This document shows positions 1 through 7,773 of a DNA stretch of 14,332 nucleotides, piece after piece. A program made the position numbers and the translations under genes. The notes below the pieces were generated by a model. The model saw nothing but the letters and a program-made list of their open reading frames with translations, was not told where the DNA came from and made no database searches. Source of the DNA: Actinomycetota bacterium (GTDB lineage Bacteria; Actinomycetota; Actinomycetes; Nanopelagicales; Nanopelagicaceae); assembly GCA_947488645.1 (NCBI GenBank), contig CANLAC010000014.1, positions 1-14,332 of the forward strand, in the 5' to 3' direction. The first letter of the stretch is position 1. Each line of letters starts with the position of its first letter.

Positions 1-899
1 GTGCAATGGCAGATTCTGTTGCTCGCGTTCGCGTGTTTAGCGATGATGGAAACTGTGTTTCAGATCCTTTAGTGATGCGAAGAGCCCTTGAATACATAAA
101 GAAATTTGGGGGAGTGATCGCACAGCATGCGCAAGATCCTCGCATGACCATCGGTTCACAGATGAATGAGGGCGAAATCTCAGCTCGACTTGGACTCAAG
201 GGCTGGCCAGCCGTTGCAGAAGAAGCAATTATTGCTCGAGATGTTTTACTTGCCGATCATGTCAAGTCACGACTTCACATATGTCATTTAACAACTGCAG
301 GCGGTGTTGAAATCATTCGCTGGGCAAAGGCGCGAGGGATCGATGTGACGGCAGAGGTAACGCCTCATCACCTTCTACTCACCGATGATCTAGCAAGCTC
401 CTATGATCCGGTCTACAAAGTAAATCCACCTTTGCGCACAGAATCTGATGTGCATGCGCTCCGAGAAGCTTTAGCAGATGGAACCATTGATATTGTTGCA
501 ACAGACCATGCTCCGCACCCAACGGAGGCAAAAGAGTGCGAATGGCAAGAAGCAGCCTTTGGAATGTTGGGATTAGAGACTGCACTTTCAATCGTTCAAA
601 AAACTATGATTGATACAGGTTTGATGAATTGGGTCCAAGTTGCCGATCGTATGTCGATTGCACCAGCCCGAATAGGTGGTTATGAAAACCATGGCCAACC
701 GCTGGTTGTCGGTTCGATTGCTAATCTCGTTGTGATCAATCCAACCCAAAAATGGACTGTTGACCGCGATTTAGTTCTGTCAAAGTCATCTAATACTCCA
801 TACCATGCCCACGAATTACCTGGTGTGATCACACATACCTTCTTTAAAGGTAAAGCAACTTATAGCAACGGAATCGTTTCTTCGACTGGAGGCATGTAA
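1..899 (+). CDS. pyrC: Dihydroorotase, type I, 5'-truncated by the window edge
   Basis: Zinc amidohydrolase that cyclises N-carbamoyl-aspartate to dihydroorotate, the third step of pyrimidine synthesis, in the cytosol. About 298 residues of a protein usually near 430 are visible. Reading is open from the first full codon at base 3, and the ATG at 6 lies inside the conserved stretch AMADSVARVRVFSDDG, so it is not the true start. Metal and substrate motifs are in order (numbered from that Met): FSDDG near 11-15, HAQD at 41-44, HICHLTTA at 91-98 with two His, TPHH at 119-122, KVNPPLR at 138-144 and ATDHAPH at 165-171. The FSDDG form, where an Asp takes the place of a carbamylated Lys, is typical of type I enzymes. 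The stop TAA overlaps the carA ATG by one base (TAATG), and carA follows as the next pathway gene. Family assignment is secure. Confidence 0.97.
   Translation, partial: AMADSVARVRVFSDDGNCVSDPLVMRRALEYIKKFGGVIAQHAQDPRMTIGSQMNEGEISARLGLKGWPAVAEEAIIARDVLLADHVKSRLHICHLTTAGGVEIIRWAKARGIDVTAEVTPHHLLLTDDLASSYDPVYKVNPPLRTESDVHALREALADGTIDIVATDHAPHPTEAKECEWQEAAFGMLGLETALSIVQKTMIDTGLMNWVQVADRMSIAPARIGGYENHGQPLVVGSIANLVVINPTQKWTVDRDLVLSKSSNTPYHAHELPGVITHTFFKGKATYSNGIVSSTGGM
888..892 (+). promoter_or_regulatory. Shine-Dalgarno site of carA
   Basis: GGAGG lies six bases before the carA ATG at 899, inside the last codons of pyrC. It is the clearest ribosome binding site in the window and fixes the carA start. 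With the TAATG overlap it points to translational coupling of pyrC and carA. Confidence 0.75.
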
Positions 900-2014
900 T
901 GGCAAGTGCATTTCTTGTCCTTGATGATGGTCGAATATTTGAAGGTACGTCATGGGCTGCAACTGGAAAGACGTTTGGTGAAGCTGTCTTTCAAACTGGG
1001 ATGACTGGTTATCAAGAAACCTTGACAGACCCGTCGTATCACAAGCAGGTTGTCATTATGACAGCGCCACATATTGGTAATACTGGAGTAAACGATGCTG
1101 ATAATGAATCGGCACAAATCTGGGTTGCTGGATTTGTTGTACGCAATCCATCCTCGGTTACATCTAATTGGCGCGCACAAAATGATTTGGAAGCCGAATT
1201 AATTGCTCAGGGAATAGTTGGTATTCAAGGTGTTGATACTCGAGCAATCACGCGGCACCTACGTGACCGTGGTTCTATGCGTGTTGGTATTTTCTCCGGT
1301 TTAGAACTTTCTCGTGAAGAAATGGTTGTTGAGGTGCGTAAGGTAGAGGCGATGACGGGTGCGTATTTGGTGCGCGATGTTTCAACCCCACACGTTGTCG
1401 TGATTCCAGCAGTTGGTAAGAAAAAATTCACAGTTGCTGCTCTAGATCTTGGAATTAAAGGGGCCACACCGCGCGCACTAGCTGAACGGGGTGTTGAAGT
1501 ACATGTCATGCCATTCGATTCATCAGTGGAAGACATAATGGCAGTTAAGCCAGATGGAGTCTTCTTATCAAATGGACCTGGTGATCCTTCAAGTATGACC
1601 GAGGTCATTGATGTAGTCCGTGAGCTGCTTTTAGCCGAAGTTCCTCTTTTTGGAATTTGTTTCGGTCACCAGATTCTTGGTCGTGCTTTAGGTTTTGAGA
1701 CCTATAAGCTGCAGTTTGGTCACCGCGGGATAAATCAGCCGGTGATGGATAAGAACACAGGTAAAGTTGAAATCACCGCCCATAATCATGGTTTTGCAGT
1801 AAAAGCACCAACGGATGCAGAGTTCTCAACAGTTTTTGGTCGTGGAGAAGTTACTCATGTTTGTCTCAATGACGGAGTAGTTGAGGGACTTCAACTACTC
1901 GATAGACCAGCATTTTCTGTTCAGTATCACCCAGAGGCGGCTGCTGGTCCACATGATGCTTCGTATCTTTTTGATCGCTTCATAGATCTCATGTCAAAGA
2001 AGGTACATGCGTAA
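899..2014 (+). CDS. carA: Carbamoyl-phosphate synthase, small (glutaminase) subunit
   Basis: Class I glutamine amidotransferase subunit. It releases ammonia from glutamine and channels it to CarB for carbamoyl phosphate, which feeds pyrimidine and arginine synthesis. The protein has 371 residues, normal for the family. The N-terminal CPSase small-chain domain covers about 1-150 (VFQTGMTGYQE near 30-40, DTRAITRHLR near 113-122). The amidotransferase domain follows, with GIKGATPR near 185-192, SNGPGDP at 224-230, the nucleophile Cys254 in GICFGHQ, GHRGINQPV at 274-282, and His344 and Glu346 in QYHPEA, so the catalytic triad is complete. A strong GGAGG supports the start. The stop TAA overlaps the ATG of carB by one base, as expected for a 1:1 heterodimer. 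Nothing is odd about this gene. Confidence 0.98.
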   Translation: MASAFLVLDDGRIFEGTSWAATGKTFGEAVFQTGMTGYQETLTDPSYHKQVVIMTAPHIGNTGVNDADNESAQIWVAGFVVRNPSSVTSNWRAQNDLEAELIAQGIVGIQGVDTRAITRHLRDRGSMRVGIFSGLELSREEMVVEVRKVEAMTGAYLVRDVSTPHVVVIPAVGKKKFTVAALDLGIKGATPRALAERGVEVHVMPFDSSVEDIMAVKPDGVFLSNGPGDPSSMTEVIDVVRELLLAEVPLFGICFGHQILGRALGFETYKLQFGHRGINQPVMDKNTGKVEITAHNHGFAVKAPTDAEFSTVFGRGEVTHVCLNDGVVEGLQLLDRPAFSVQYHPEAAAGPHDASYLFDRFIDLMSKKVHA

Positions 2015-5000
2015 TGGGTCTTGATACAACGATCAAAAGTGTTTTAGTAATCGGAAGTGGACCAATTGTGATTGGCCAAGCGTGCGAATTTGATTACTCA
2101 GGAACACAGGCTTGTCGAGTGCTGCGGGCTGAAGGTATTCGCGTAATTCTGATTAACTCAAACCCAGCAACGATTATGACCGACCCTGAGTTTGCAGATG
2201 CAACATATATCGAACCCATCACTCCCGAGATTATTGAGCGAATCATTTCTCATGAAAAGCCAGATGCAGTCCTTGCGACGCTAGGCGGTCAAACTGCCCT
2301 CAATGCTGCAATTGGTTTGTATCAACGAGGAACGCTGAAGAAGTACGGTGTACGCCTTATTGGAGCGGATGTCGATGCCATCAATCGAGGCGAAAATCGC
2401 GAGCTGTTCCGAGTAATCGTAGAGAAAGTTGGCGGAGAATCAGCCAAGTCTAAAATTTGTCACACCATGGAAGAGATCATGGAAGCGGTCATTCTCCTTA
2501 ATTATCCAGTAGTAGTACGTCCTTCCTTCACAATGGGTGGCCTCGGATCTGGAATTGCATTCAATGAAGCAGAGTTACGACAAATTGCAGGCGCTGGCTT
2601 ACGACATAGTCCCACCTCCGAAGTACTCCTTGAGGAATCAGTAATTGGTTGGAAAGAGTATGAGCTCGAGGTTATGCGTGATCGTAAAGATAATGTAGTA
2701 ATAGTGTGTTCAATTGAGAACCTAGATCCCATGGGAGTCCATACAGGAGATTCGATAACTGTAGCCCCGGCGATGACCCTGACAGATGTTGAGTATCAAA
2801 AGTTACGTGATCTCTCGATGGACATCATTCGAGAGGTGGGCGTTGACACGGGGGGCTGCAACATCCAATTTGCAGTAAATCCGGATAATGGCCGCATCAT
2901 TGTTATTGAAATGAACCCACGTGTTTCCCGTTCAAGTGCGCTGGCATCAAAGGCAACTGGATTTCCGATTGCAAAAATAGCTACAAAACTAGCAATCGGC
3001 TACACACTAGATGAAATTCAAAATGACATTACTAAAGTCACGCCAGCCTCATTTGAGCCGACTCTCGATTACGTAGTAGTCAAGGTTCCGCGTTTTGCCT
3101 TTGAGAAGTTTGCAGACGCTGATCCACGCCTCACCACAACCATGAAAAGTGTTGGGGAAGCAATGGCCATTGGGCGTTCTTTCTCCGAAGCGCTTATGAA
3201 GGCACTTAGATCCTTAGAGCGTAAAGAGGCAATTTTTTCCTGGCCAGTGATTAGTGAAACTGAGTTGTCATCGCTTCTGCAGTCTATGAAGATCCCAACT
3301 GAATACAGGTTGCAACAGGTTCAGAAAGCTATGTGGGCTGGTGCAAGTGTTGAGCAGGTTTATGAAGCAACCAAGATCGATCGATGGTATCTACGTCAGA
3401 TTGAAATCATCAACGAACAAGCATTTGTTATTGCTCAACCGGGCGAGCTGTCAAAAGATTTGCTGCGCACCGCCAAAATGCAAGGTTTCTCCGACGCACA
3501 GATTGCACTATTACGTGGGGTCACCGAGGAAGAGGTACGCAAGGCGCGACACCATCTAGGTCTAAGACCTGTCTATAAAACCGTTGATACCTGCGCAGCA
3601 GAATTCGAAGCATTTACGCCATATCACTACTCAAGTTACGAAGAAGAGACAGAAGTTCGTCCGCGAGCAACGCCTGCGGTGATTATTTTGGGCAGTGGAC
3701 CAAATCGTATTGGTCAAGGAATCGAGTTCGATTACTCATGCGTTCACGCATCATTTACTTTGCGCGAGGCTGGATTCGAAACAATTATGATCAATTGCAA
3801 TCCCGAGACAGTTTCTACGGATTATGACACCAGTAATCGACTCTATTTTGAACCACTGACTCTGGAAGATGTTCTGGAAGTCGTTCATGCTGAGACTCAA
3901 GCTGGTCCTGTGCTTGGTGTAATCACTCAATTGGGTGGACAAACTCCACTCGGTTTAGCAGCTGGGTTGAAAGCTAACGGGGTAACAATTCTTGGCACTT
4001 CACCAGAAGCCATCAATTTGGCTGAAGAGCGTGGAGCATTTGGAAATATCTTGGCAGAGCAAGGTCTGACTGCGCCTCAGTTTGGCATGGCATCATCTCA
4101 ATTAGAGGCAACGACAATCGCTCATGAAATCGGATACCCGGTGTTAGTTCGTCCATCGTTTGTCCTTGGTGGCCGTGGCATGGAGATTGTTTATGATGAT
4201 GCTGCACTTGGCGGATTCATTACTCGTGCAACAGATATAACTCCAGATCATCCTGTATTAGTCGATAGATTTCTTGATAATGCAATAGAAATTGATGTTG
4301 ATGCCCTTTTTGATGGTCATGAACTCTTCCTCGGGGGAGTTATGGAACACATTGAAGAGGCTGGAATTCACAGTGGTGACAGTGCCTGCGTCCTTCCATC
4401 TATGACTGTTACGGATGAGCAAAGAATTGAAATTAGGATCGCGACAGAGAAAATCGCTCGTGGCGTTGATGTTCGTGGGCTTATCAATATTCAATTCGCG
4501 ATTGCCGACGATTCACTCTATGTTTTGGAAGCAAATCCACGTGCATCTAGAACTGTTCCGTTTGTGAGTAAGGCAACGGGCGTGCCGTTAGCTAAAGCTG
4601 CTGCAAGGATTTCGGTAGGTGCAACGATTGCAGAGCTACGCGCAGAGGGTTTGCTCCCCTCTAGTGGAGATGGAATTGCTAAGGGAATTTCGGTAAAAGA
4701 GGCGGTACTTCCATGGAACCGTTTCCGTCGCACCGATGGACGAGGCGTTGATGCAGTTCTAGGACCTGAGATGCGTTCTACGGGTGAAGTAATGGGAATC
4801 TCTCCAACATTTGGCGAGAGTTACGCTAAAAGTCAGATCGCAGCATTCGGACCCTTACCAATTTCGGGCACAGTGTTTATTTCCTTGGCCGACAAGGACA
4901 AGGCCACAGGTATTGAACCTGCTAAGGGGTTTTCTGATCTGGGTTTCCGCATTCTCGCAACTGACGGAACAGCACTGTTCCTACAAAAGCACGGTATAGA

Positions 5001-5274
5001 GTGCACTCCAGTCCGGAAAAACTCTGAGGGAACTGGCGCAATGGGTGAAAAAACAATCGTTGACATTATTAATGCTGGCGAAATTGATTTGGTGATCAAT
5101 ACTCCTGTTGGTCGTGGAACACGTGCCGATGGTTGGGCCATTAGAACCGCCGCTGTACAACGATCTATCCCTTGCATTACTACAACTGCAGGTTTTAGCG
5201 CCGCCGTTGATGCGATCACATTTCAGCAAAGCAGCCCGCTTAGCATCAAGTCTTTGCAAGAGTGGTTGGCATAA
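2014..5274 (+). CDS. carB: Carbamoyl-phosphate synthase, large subunit
   Basis: Makes carbamoyl phosphate from bicarbonate, ammonia supplied by CarA and two ATP. The 1086 residues match the usual 1070-1115. The two homologous halves are clear. The first starts at VLVIGSGPIVIGQACEFDYS (10-29), with ATP-grasp residues RPSFTMGGLGSG (169-180) and EMNPRVSRSSAL (299-310). A linker/oligomerisation region covers roughly 400-550. The second half starts near 556 (ILGSGPNRIGQGIEFDYS), with RPSFVLGGRGM near 712-722 and EANPRASRTVPF near 839-850. From about 948 to the end is a methylglyoxal-synthase-like allosteric domain (GFRILATDGTA, INTPVGRGTRADG), where UMP inhibition and ornithine activation act in known homologues. 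AGAAGG lies 10 bases before the start. The stop TAA touches the pyrK ATG directly. It is intact, with no frameshift. Confidence 0.98.
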   Translation: MGLDTTIKSVLVIGSGPIVIGQACEFDYSGTQACRVLRAEGIRVILINSNPATIMTDPEFADATYIEPITPEIIERIISHEKPDAVLATLGGQTALNAAIGLYQRGTLKKYGVRLIGADVDAINRGENRELFRVIVEKVGGESAKSKICHTMEEIMEAVILLNYPVVVRPSFTMGGLGSGIAFNEAELRQIAGAGLRHSPTSEVLLEESVIGWKEYELEVMRDRKDNVVIVCSIENLDPMGVHTGDSITVAPAMTLTDVEYQKLRDLSMDIIREVGVDTGGCNIQFAVNPDNGRIIVIEMNPRVSRSSALASKATGFPIAKIATKLAIGYTLDEIQNDITKVTPASFEPTLDYVVVKVPRFAFEKFADADPRLTTTMKSVGEAMAIGRSFSEALMKALRSLERKEAIFSWPVISETELSSLLQSMKIPTEYRLQQVQKAMWAGASVEQVYEATKIDRWYLRQIEIINEQAFVIAQPGELSKDLLRTAKMQGFSDAQIALLRGVTEEEVRKARHHLGLRPVYKTVDTCAAEFEAFTPYHYSSYEEETEVRPRATPAVIILGSGPNRIGQGIEFDYSCVHASFTLREAGFETIMINCNPETVSTDYDTSNRLYFEPLTLEDVLEVVHAETQAGPVLGVITQLGGQTPLGLAAGLKANGVTILGTSPEAINLAEERGAFGNILAEQGLTAPQFGMASSQLEATTIAHEIGYPVLVRPSFVLGGRGMEIVYDDAALGGFITRATDITPDHPVLVDRFLDNAIEIDVDALFDGHELFLGGVMEHIEEAGIHSGDSACVLPSMTVTDEQRIEIRIATEKIARGVDVRGLINIQFAIADDSLYVLEANPRASRTVPFVSKATGVPLAKAAARISVGATIAELRAEGLLPSSGDGIAKGISVKEAVLPWNRFRRTDGRGVDAVLGPEMRSTGEVMGISPTFGESYAKSQIAAFGPLPISGTVFISLADKDKATGIEPAKGFSDLGFRILATDGTALFLQKHGIECTPVRKNSEGTGAMGEKTIVDIINAGEIDLVINTPVGRGTRADGWAIRTAAVQRSIPCITTTAGFSAAVDAITFQQSSPLSIKSLQEWLA

Positions 5275-6111
5275 ATGTCCCAGATAAACAAAAGTGCGGC
5301 ACAACTACTTGCCCCTATCGTCAGTAACAAGAGGGTTGGCCAATACCACCAAATAATTATTAATGTGGGAGACCTTGCCAACCTGTGTAAGCCAGGAAAT
5401 TTTGTTGCCATAAATGTTGGTGGTGATTCATCGAGCATGATCTTGCGTCGTGCCTTTGCTATTTCTCGTGTGTCTGTTAACTCCACATTTGGGGGAACGA
5501 TGGAGATCATCGCTGCCCCACATGGTCAAGGTAGTAAGTGGCTATGCGCCCAAGGTGAAGGTGTAGTTCTAGATATTGTCGCTCCTCTCGGAACCGCCTT
5601 TGGAATTCCCACTGAACCGGTTCCAGTTTTGTTAGTCGGCGGAGGTTATGGATCAGCTCCATTATTTGGATTAGCTGAAGTGCTAAATGCCCGTGGTTGC
5701 AGAGTTGATATGTTGCTCGGTGCAAGTACTGCCTCAAAGATCTATGCACCAATGGAAGGCAAGCGGGCTGTCAATTCAATGCGGATTTACACCGAGGACG
5801 GTTCGATGGGACAGGCGGGACGAGTTACAGATCCGATAGCAGAAATAATTAAAGATCTAGATATCGCCGTTGTCTATTCTTGTGGGCCGATGGCGATGTT
5901 GTCCGCGATAACTAAAATCACCGATTCACTCTCCGTTGTTCACCAATGCGCAGTTGAAGAGGCGATGGCCTGTGGTATCGGAGTGTGCATGACCTGTGTT
6001 CTTCCAGTTGAAAATGAAGATGGAACTGTGTCGATGCTGCGTTCATGTATTGATGGTCCCGTGATGGATGGATCTAAAGTCCAGTGGAGTTTGGTTGGTA
6101 AGCAATTGTGA
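5275..6111 (+). CDS. pyrK: Dihydroorotate dehydrogenase B, electron-transfer subunit
   Basis: FAD and 2Fe-2S protein that passes electrons from the FMN of PyrD to NAD+, so that dihydroorotate oxidation is NAD-linked. The protein has 278 residues. The ferredoxin-reductase-like FAD domain carries RRAFAIS (58-64), the place of the RxxS FAD motif. The NAD domain carries GGGYGSAPL (122-130) and SCGPMAML (202-209). The C-terminal cluster domain carries CGIGVCMTC, giving Cys233, Cys238 and Cys241 with Cys258 in SCIDGPV, the CX4CX2C...C pattern of PyrK. The preceding EEAMACG is typical. The ATG follows the carB stop with no gap, and the 3' end overlaps pyrD by four bases (GTGA). Placement directly before pyrD supports a PyrK2-PyrD2 complex. 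A general ferredoxin reductase is the only alternative, and context argues against it. Confidence 0.96.
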   Translation: MSQINKSAAQLLAPIVSNKRVGQYHQIIINVGDLANLCKPGNFVAINVGGDSSSMILRRAFAISRVSVNSTFGGTMEIIAAPHGQGSKWLCAQGEGVVLDIVAPLGTAFGIPTEPVPVLLVGGGYGSAPLFGLAEVLNARGCRVDMLLGASTASKIYAPMEGKRAVNSMRIYTEDGSMGQAGRVTDPIAEIIKDLDIAVVYSCGPMAMLSAITKITDSLSVVHQCAVEEAMACGIGVCMTCVLPVENEDGTVSMLRSCIDGPVMDGSKVQWSLVGKQL

Positions 6112-7058
6112 CCAGCTTAGATTTCTCAACGACAATTGGAAACACATGGTTTCCGGCTCCAACGTTTACAGCTAGTGGATGCGCTAGTTCTGGTCGGGAA
6201 TTGGCACAGTTTTTTCCCTTACGTGAAATGGGTGGAGTAGTCACCAAGTCAGTGATGTCAAAGGTGCGCACTGGACGAGCAACCCCACGTATGGCTGAGA
6301 CCCCAAGTGGGATGCTCAATTCAATAGGTTTACAGGGTCCTGGGATAGATGCCTTCATAGCAAAAGACATTCCTTACTTACTCGAGCAAAAAGCACGCAT
6401 AATTGTTTCAATTGCTGGTGAGACTGTTGAAGAGTATTCAACTTTGGCCAGAAAACTTCGCTCCGTATCAGGCATTAGTGCAATCGAAGTCAATATTTCC
6501 TGTCCAAATGTCGAAAACCGTGGGTTAGTTTTTGCATGCGACCCTGAAGCCTCCAGACGCGTTATCGACGGTGTGCGACGAACCATCGGGGGAGAGCTTC
6601 CAATAATTGCAAAGCTTTCTCCTGATGTAACAGATTTAGTAACTATTGCACGCGGAGTCGTCGATGCAGGGGCAGATGGATTGGCATTGATCAATACCGT
6701 TCTTGGCATGGTAATTAATGTGGACACAATGCGCCCTCATTTGGGTGGGAAAACTGGAGGGCTATCAGGACCAGCAATTCGTCCAATAGCTGTTCGCGCC
6801 GTGTATCAGGTTCACGCAGCGCTGCCACAGGTTCCAATCCTCGGAATGGGCGGCGTTGCATCGGGCAAGGATGCTTTAGAAATGATTTTGGCTGGAGCAA
6901 GTGGAGTATCGATCGGCACAGCAAGCTTTGGTAATCCAACTGCAATTATGAAAATTCAAACCGAACTCAAGCAATTCTTGATTGATCGTGGTTTCACCTC
7001 GCTTAAGCAAGCGATTGGTTATGCGCATAGACCAGAAACGGAACCAGATGATGTCTAA
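6108..7058 (+). CDS. pyrD: Dihydroorotate dehydrogenase B, catalytic (FMN) subunit, class 1B
   Basis: TIM-barrel FMN enzyme that oxidises dihydroorotate to orotate. It has 316 residues from a GTG start that overlaps the pyrK stop (GTGA). Visible residues are Lys47 in TKSV, NSIGLQGPG (71-79), VNISCPNV (128-135) with Cys132 as the class 1 catalytic base (class 2 enzymes have Ser here), Lys169 in AKLSPDVTD, LINTVLGM (194-201), GMGGVASG (246-253) and GTASFGNP (270-277) for FMN phosphate. There is no N-terminal membrane extension of the class 2, quinone-linked type. With pyrK next door, class 1B is well supported. The last 8-11 bases overlap the pyrF start. As I recall, many high-GC actinobacteria such as mycobacteria use class 2 PyrD instead, so the choice is informative for the lineage. 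Confidence 0.97.
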   Translation: MTSLDFSTTIGNTWFPAPTFTASGCASSGRELAQFFPLREMGGVVTKSVMSKVRTGRATPRMAETPSGMLNSIGLQGPGIDAFIAKDIPYLLEQKARIIVSIAGETVEEYSTLARKLRSVSGISAIEVNISCPNVENRGLVFACDPEASRRVIDGVRRTIGGELPIIAKLSPDVTDLVTIARGVVDAGADGLALINTVLGMVINVDTMRPHLGGKTGGLSGPAIRPIAVRAVYQVHAALPQVPILGMGGVASGKDALEMILAGASGVSIGTASFGNPTAIMKIQTELKQFLIDRGFTSLKQAIGYAHRPETEPDDV

Positions 7059-7752
7059 AGCACCTATCGTTCTTGCCGTTGATACTCCAGAGTTAGCAAC
7101 TGCGATTGAATGGGTTAAGGCGACCCACGATTATGTCTCTGTATACAAACTTGGACTAGAATTCTTTTTGACTTTTGGTAGTGATGGCGTAAAAGCGATA
7201 AGAGATGTTACTGATGCTGACATCTTCCTAGACCTTAAACTCCATGACATTCCGCACACCGTAAGTGGTGCTGCCAAAGCGGTATCACATCTAGCGCCTC
7301 GCTTCTTAACTGTGCACGCATCTGGTGGTCCCGCAATGATTAAGGCAGCAGTTGAAGCTTCACCAAAAACACATGTAACTGGGGTTACGATCCTGACCTC
7401 TTTGTCGGAGGAAGATGTGACTCAAATTGGTTTTAGACAAAACGCCCTCGATTCAGCTGTCTCCTTAGCAAAAATCGCTGTAGCAGCTGGTGCCGGGGCA
7501 ATCGTGTGTTCACCGTTGGAAATCGCCGCAATACGAGCAGCGGTCGGCCCAACTCCAATCATCATCACACCTGGTGTTCGTCCGGCTGATTCTGCGGCAG
7601 CAGATGATCAAGCACGGACCATGACGCCAAAGGCTGCAATTTCTACTGGAGCAAACTTGGTCGTAATTGGTCGTCCAATTACCCAAAGTTGGAGCGCAGG
7701 TGCAGCGGCTATGCGCGATCGATCCGCTCACATTGCTTCCGACCTTATCTAG
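7051..7752 (+). CDS. pyrF: Orotidine-5'-phosphate decarboxylase (short form)
   Basis: Last step to UMP: decarboxylates OMP without a cofactor. From the ATG at 7051 it has 233 residues, close to the short E. coli/Bacillus-type form. The catalytic Asp-Lys-Asp set is seen as Asp61, Lys63 and Asp66 in FLDLKLHDIPHTV, with Asp11 in LAVDTP, Lys33 in VYKLGLEFF, TPGVRP (173-178) and IGRPIT (206-211) for phosphate. The frame is open upstream to 6982, but that part lies inside pyrD and has no family similarity. Two adjacent ATGs (7048, 7051) are possible starts. I chose 7051 because GGAA at 7040-7043 is then seven bases away and the conserved part begins at once. It overlaps pyrD by eight bases and ends the pyr cluster. 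No pyrE is in the window. Confidence 0.95.
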   Translation: MSKAPIVLAVDTPELATAIEWVKATHDYVSVYKLGLEFFLTFGSDGVKAIRDVTDADIFLDLKLHDIPHTVSGAAKAVSHLAPRFLTVHASGGPAMIKAAVEASPKTHVTGVTILTSLSEEDVTQIGFRQNALDSAVSLAKIAVAAGAGAIVCSPLEIAAIRAAVGPTPIIITPGVRPADSAAADDQARTMTPKAAISTGANLVVIGRPITQSWSAGAAAMRDRSAHIASDLI

Positions 7753-7761
7753 ATTAAAGGC

Positions 7762-7767
7762 TAGATT
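7762..7767 (+). promoter_or_regulatory. Probable -10 box of a leaderless promoter before mIHF-gmk
   Basis: TAGATT fits the actinobacterial -10 pattern TAnnnT and occupies exactly positions -12 to -7 relative to the A of the ATG at 7774. Transcription would therefore begin at the start codon. There is no Shine-Dalgarno site in the 21-base gap after pyrF, which agrees with a leaderless transcript. I see no good -35 box at 16-19 bases. The placement is seen; activity is inferred. Confidence 0.5.
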
Positions 7768-7773
7768 TATCAC

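Noticed and set aside
3..8. pyrC starting at the ATG at base 6
   Set aside because: The reading frame is open to the window edge, and the Met is an internal residue of the conserved AMADS stretch; about 130 N-terminal residues are missing.
4833..5219. Long - strand reading frames over carB (also 1225-1608 over carA and 9157-9492 over coaBC)
   Set aside because: They are antiparallel to strongly conserved genes, have no recognisable domain, and reflect the codon pattern of the + strand genes.
6982..7050. Longer N-terminus for pyrF starting at 6982
   Set aside because: The extra residues lie within pyrD in another frame, show no family similarity, and would make a 77-base overlap. The conserved protein begins at 7051.
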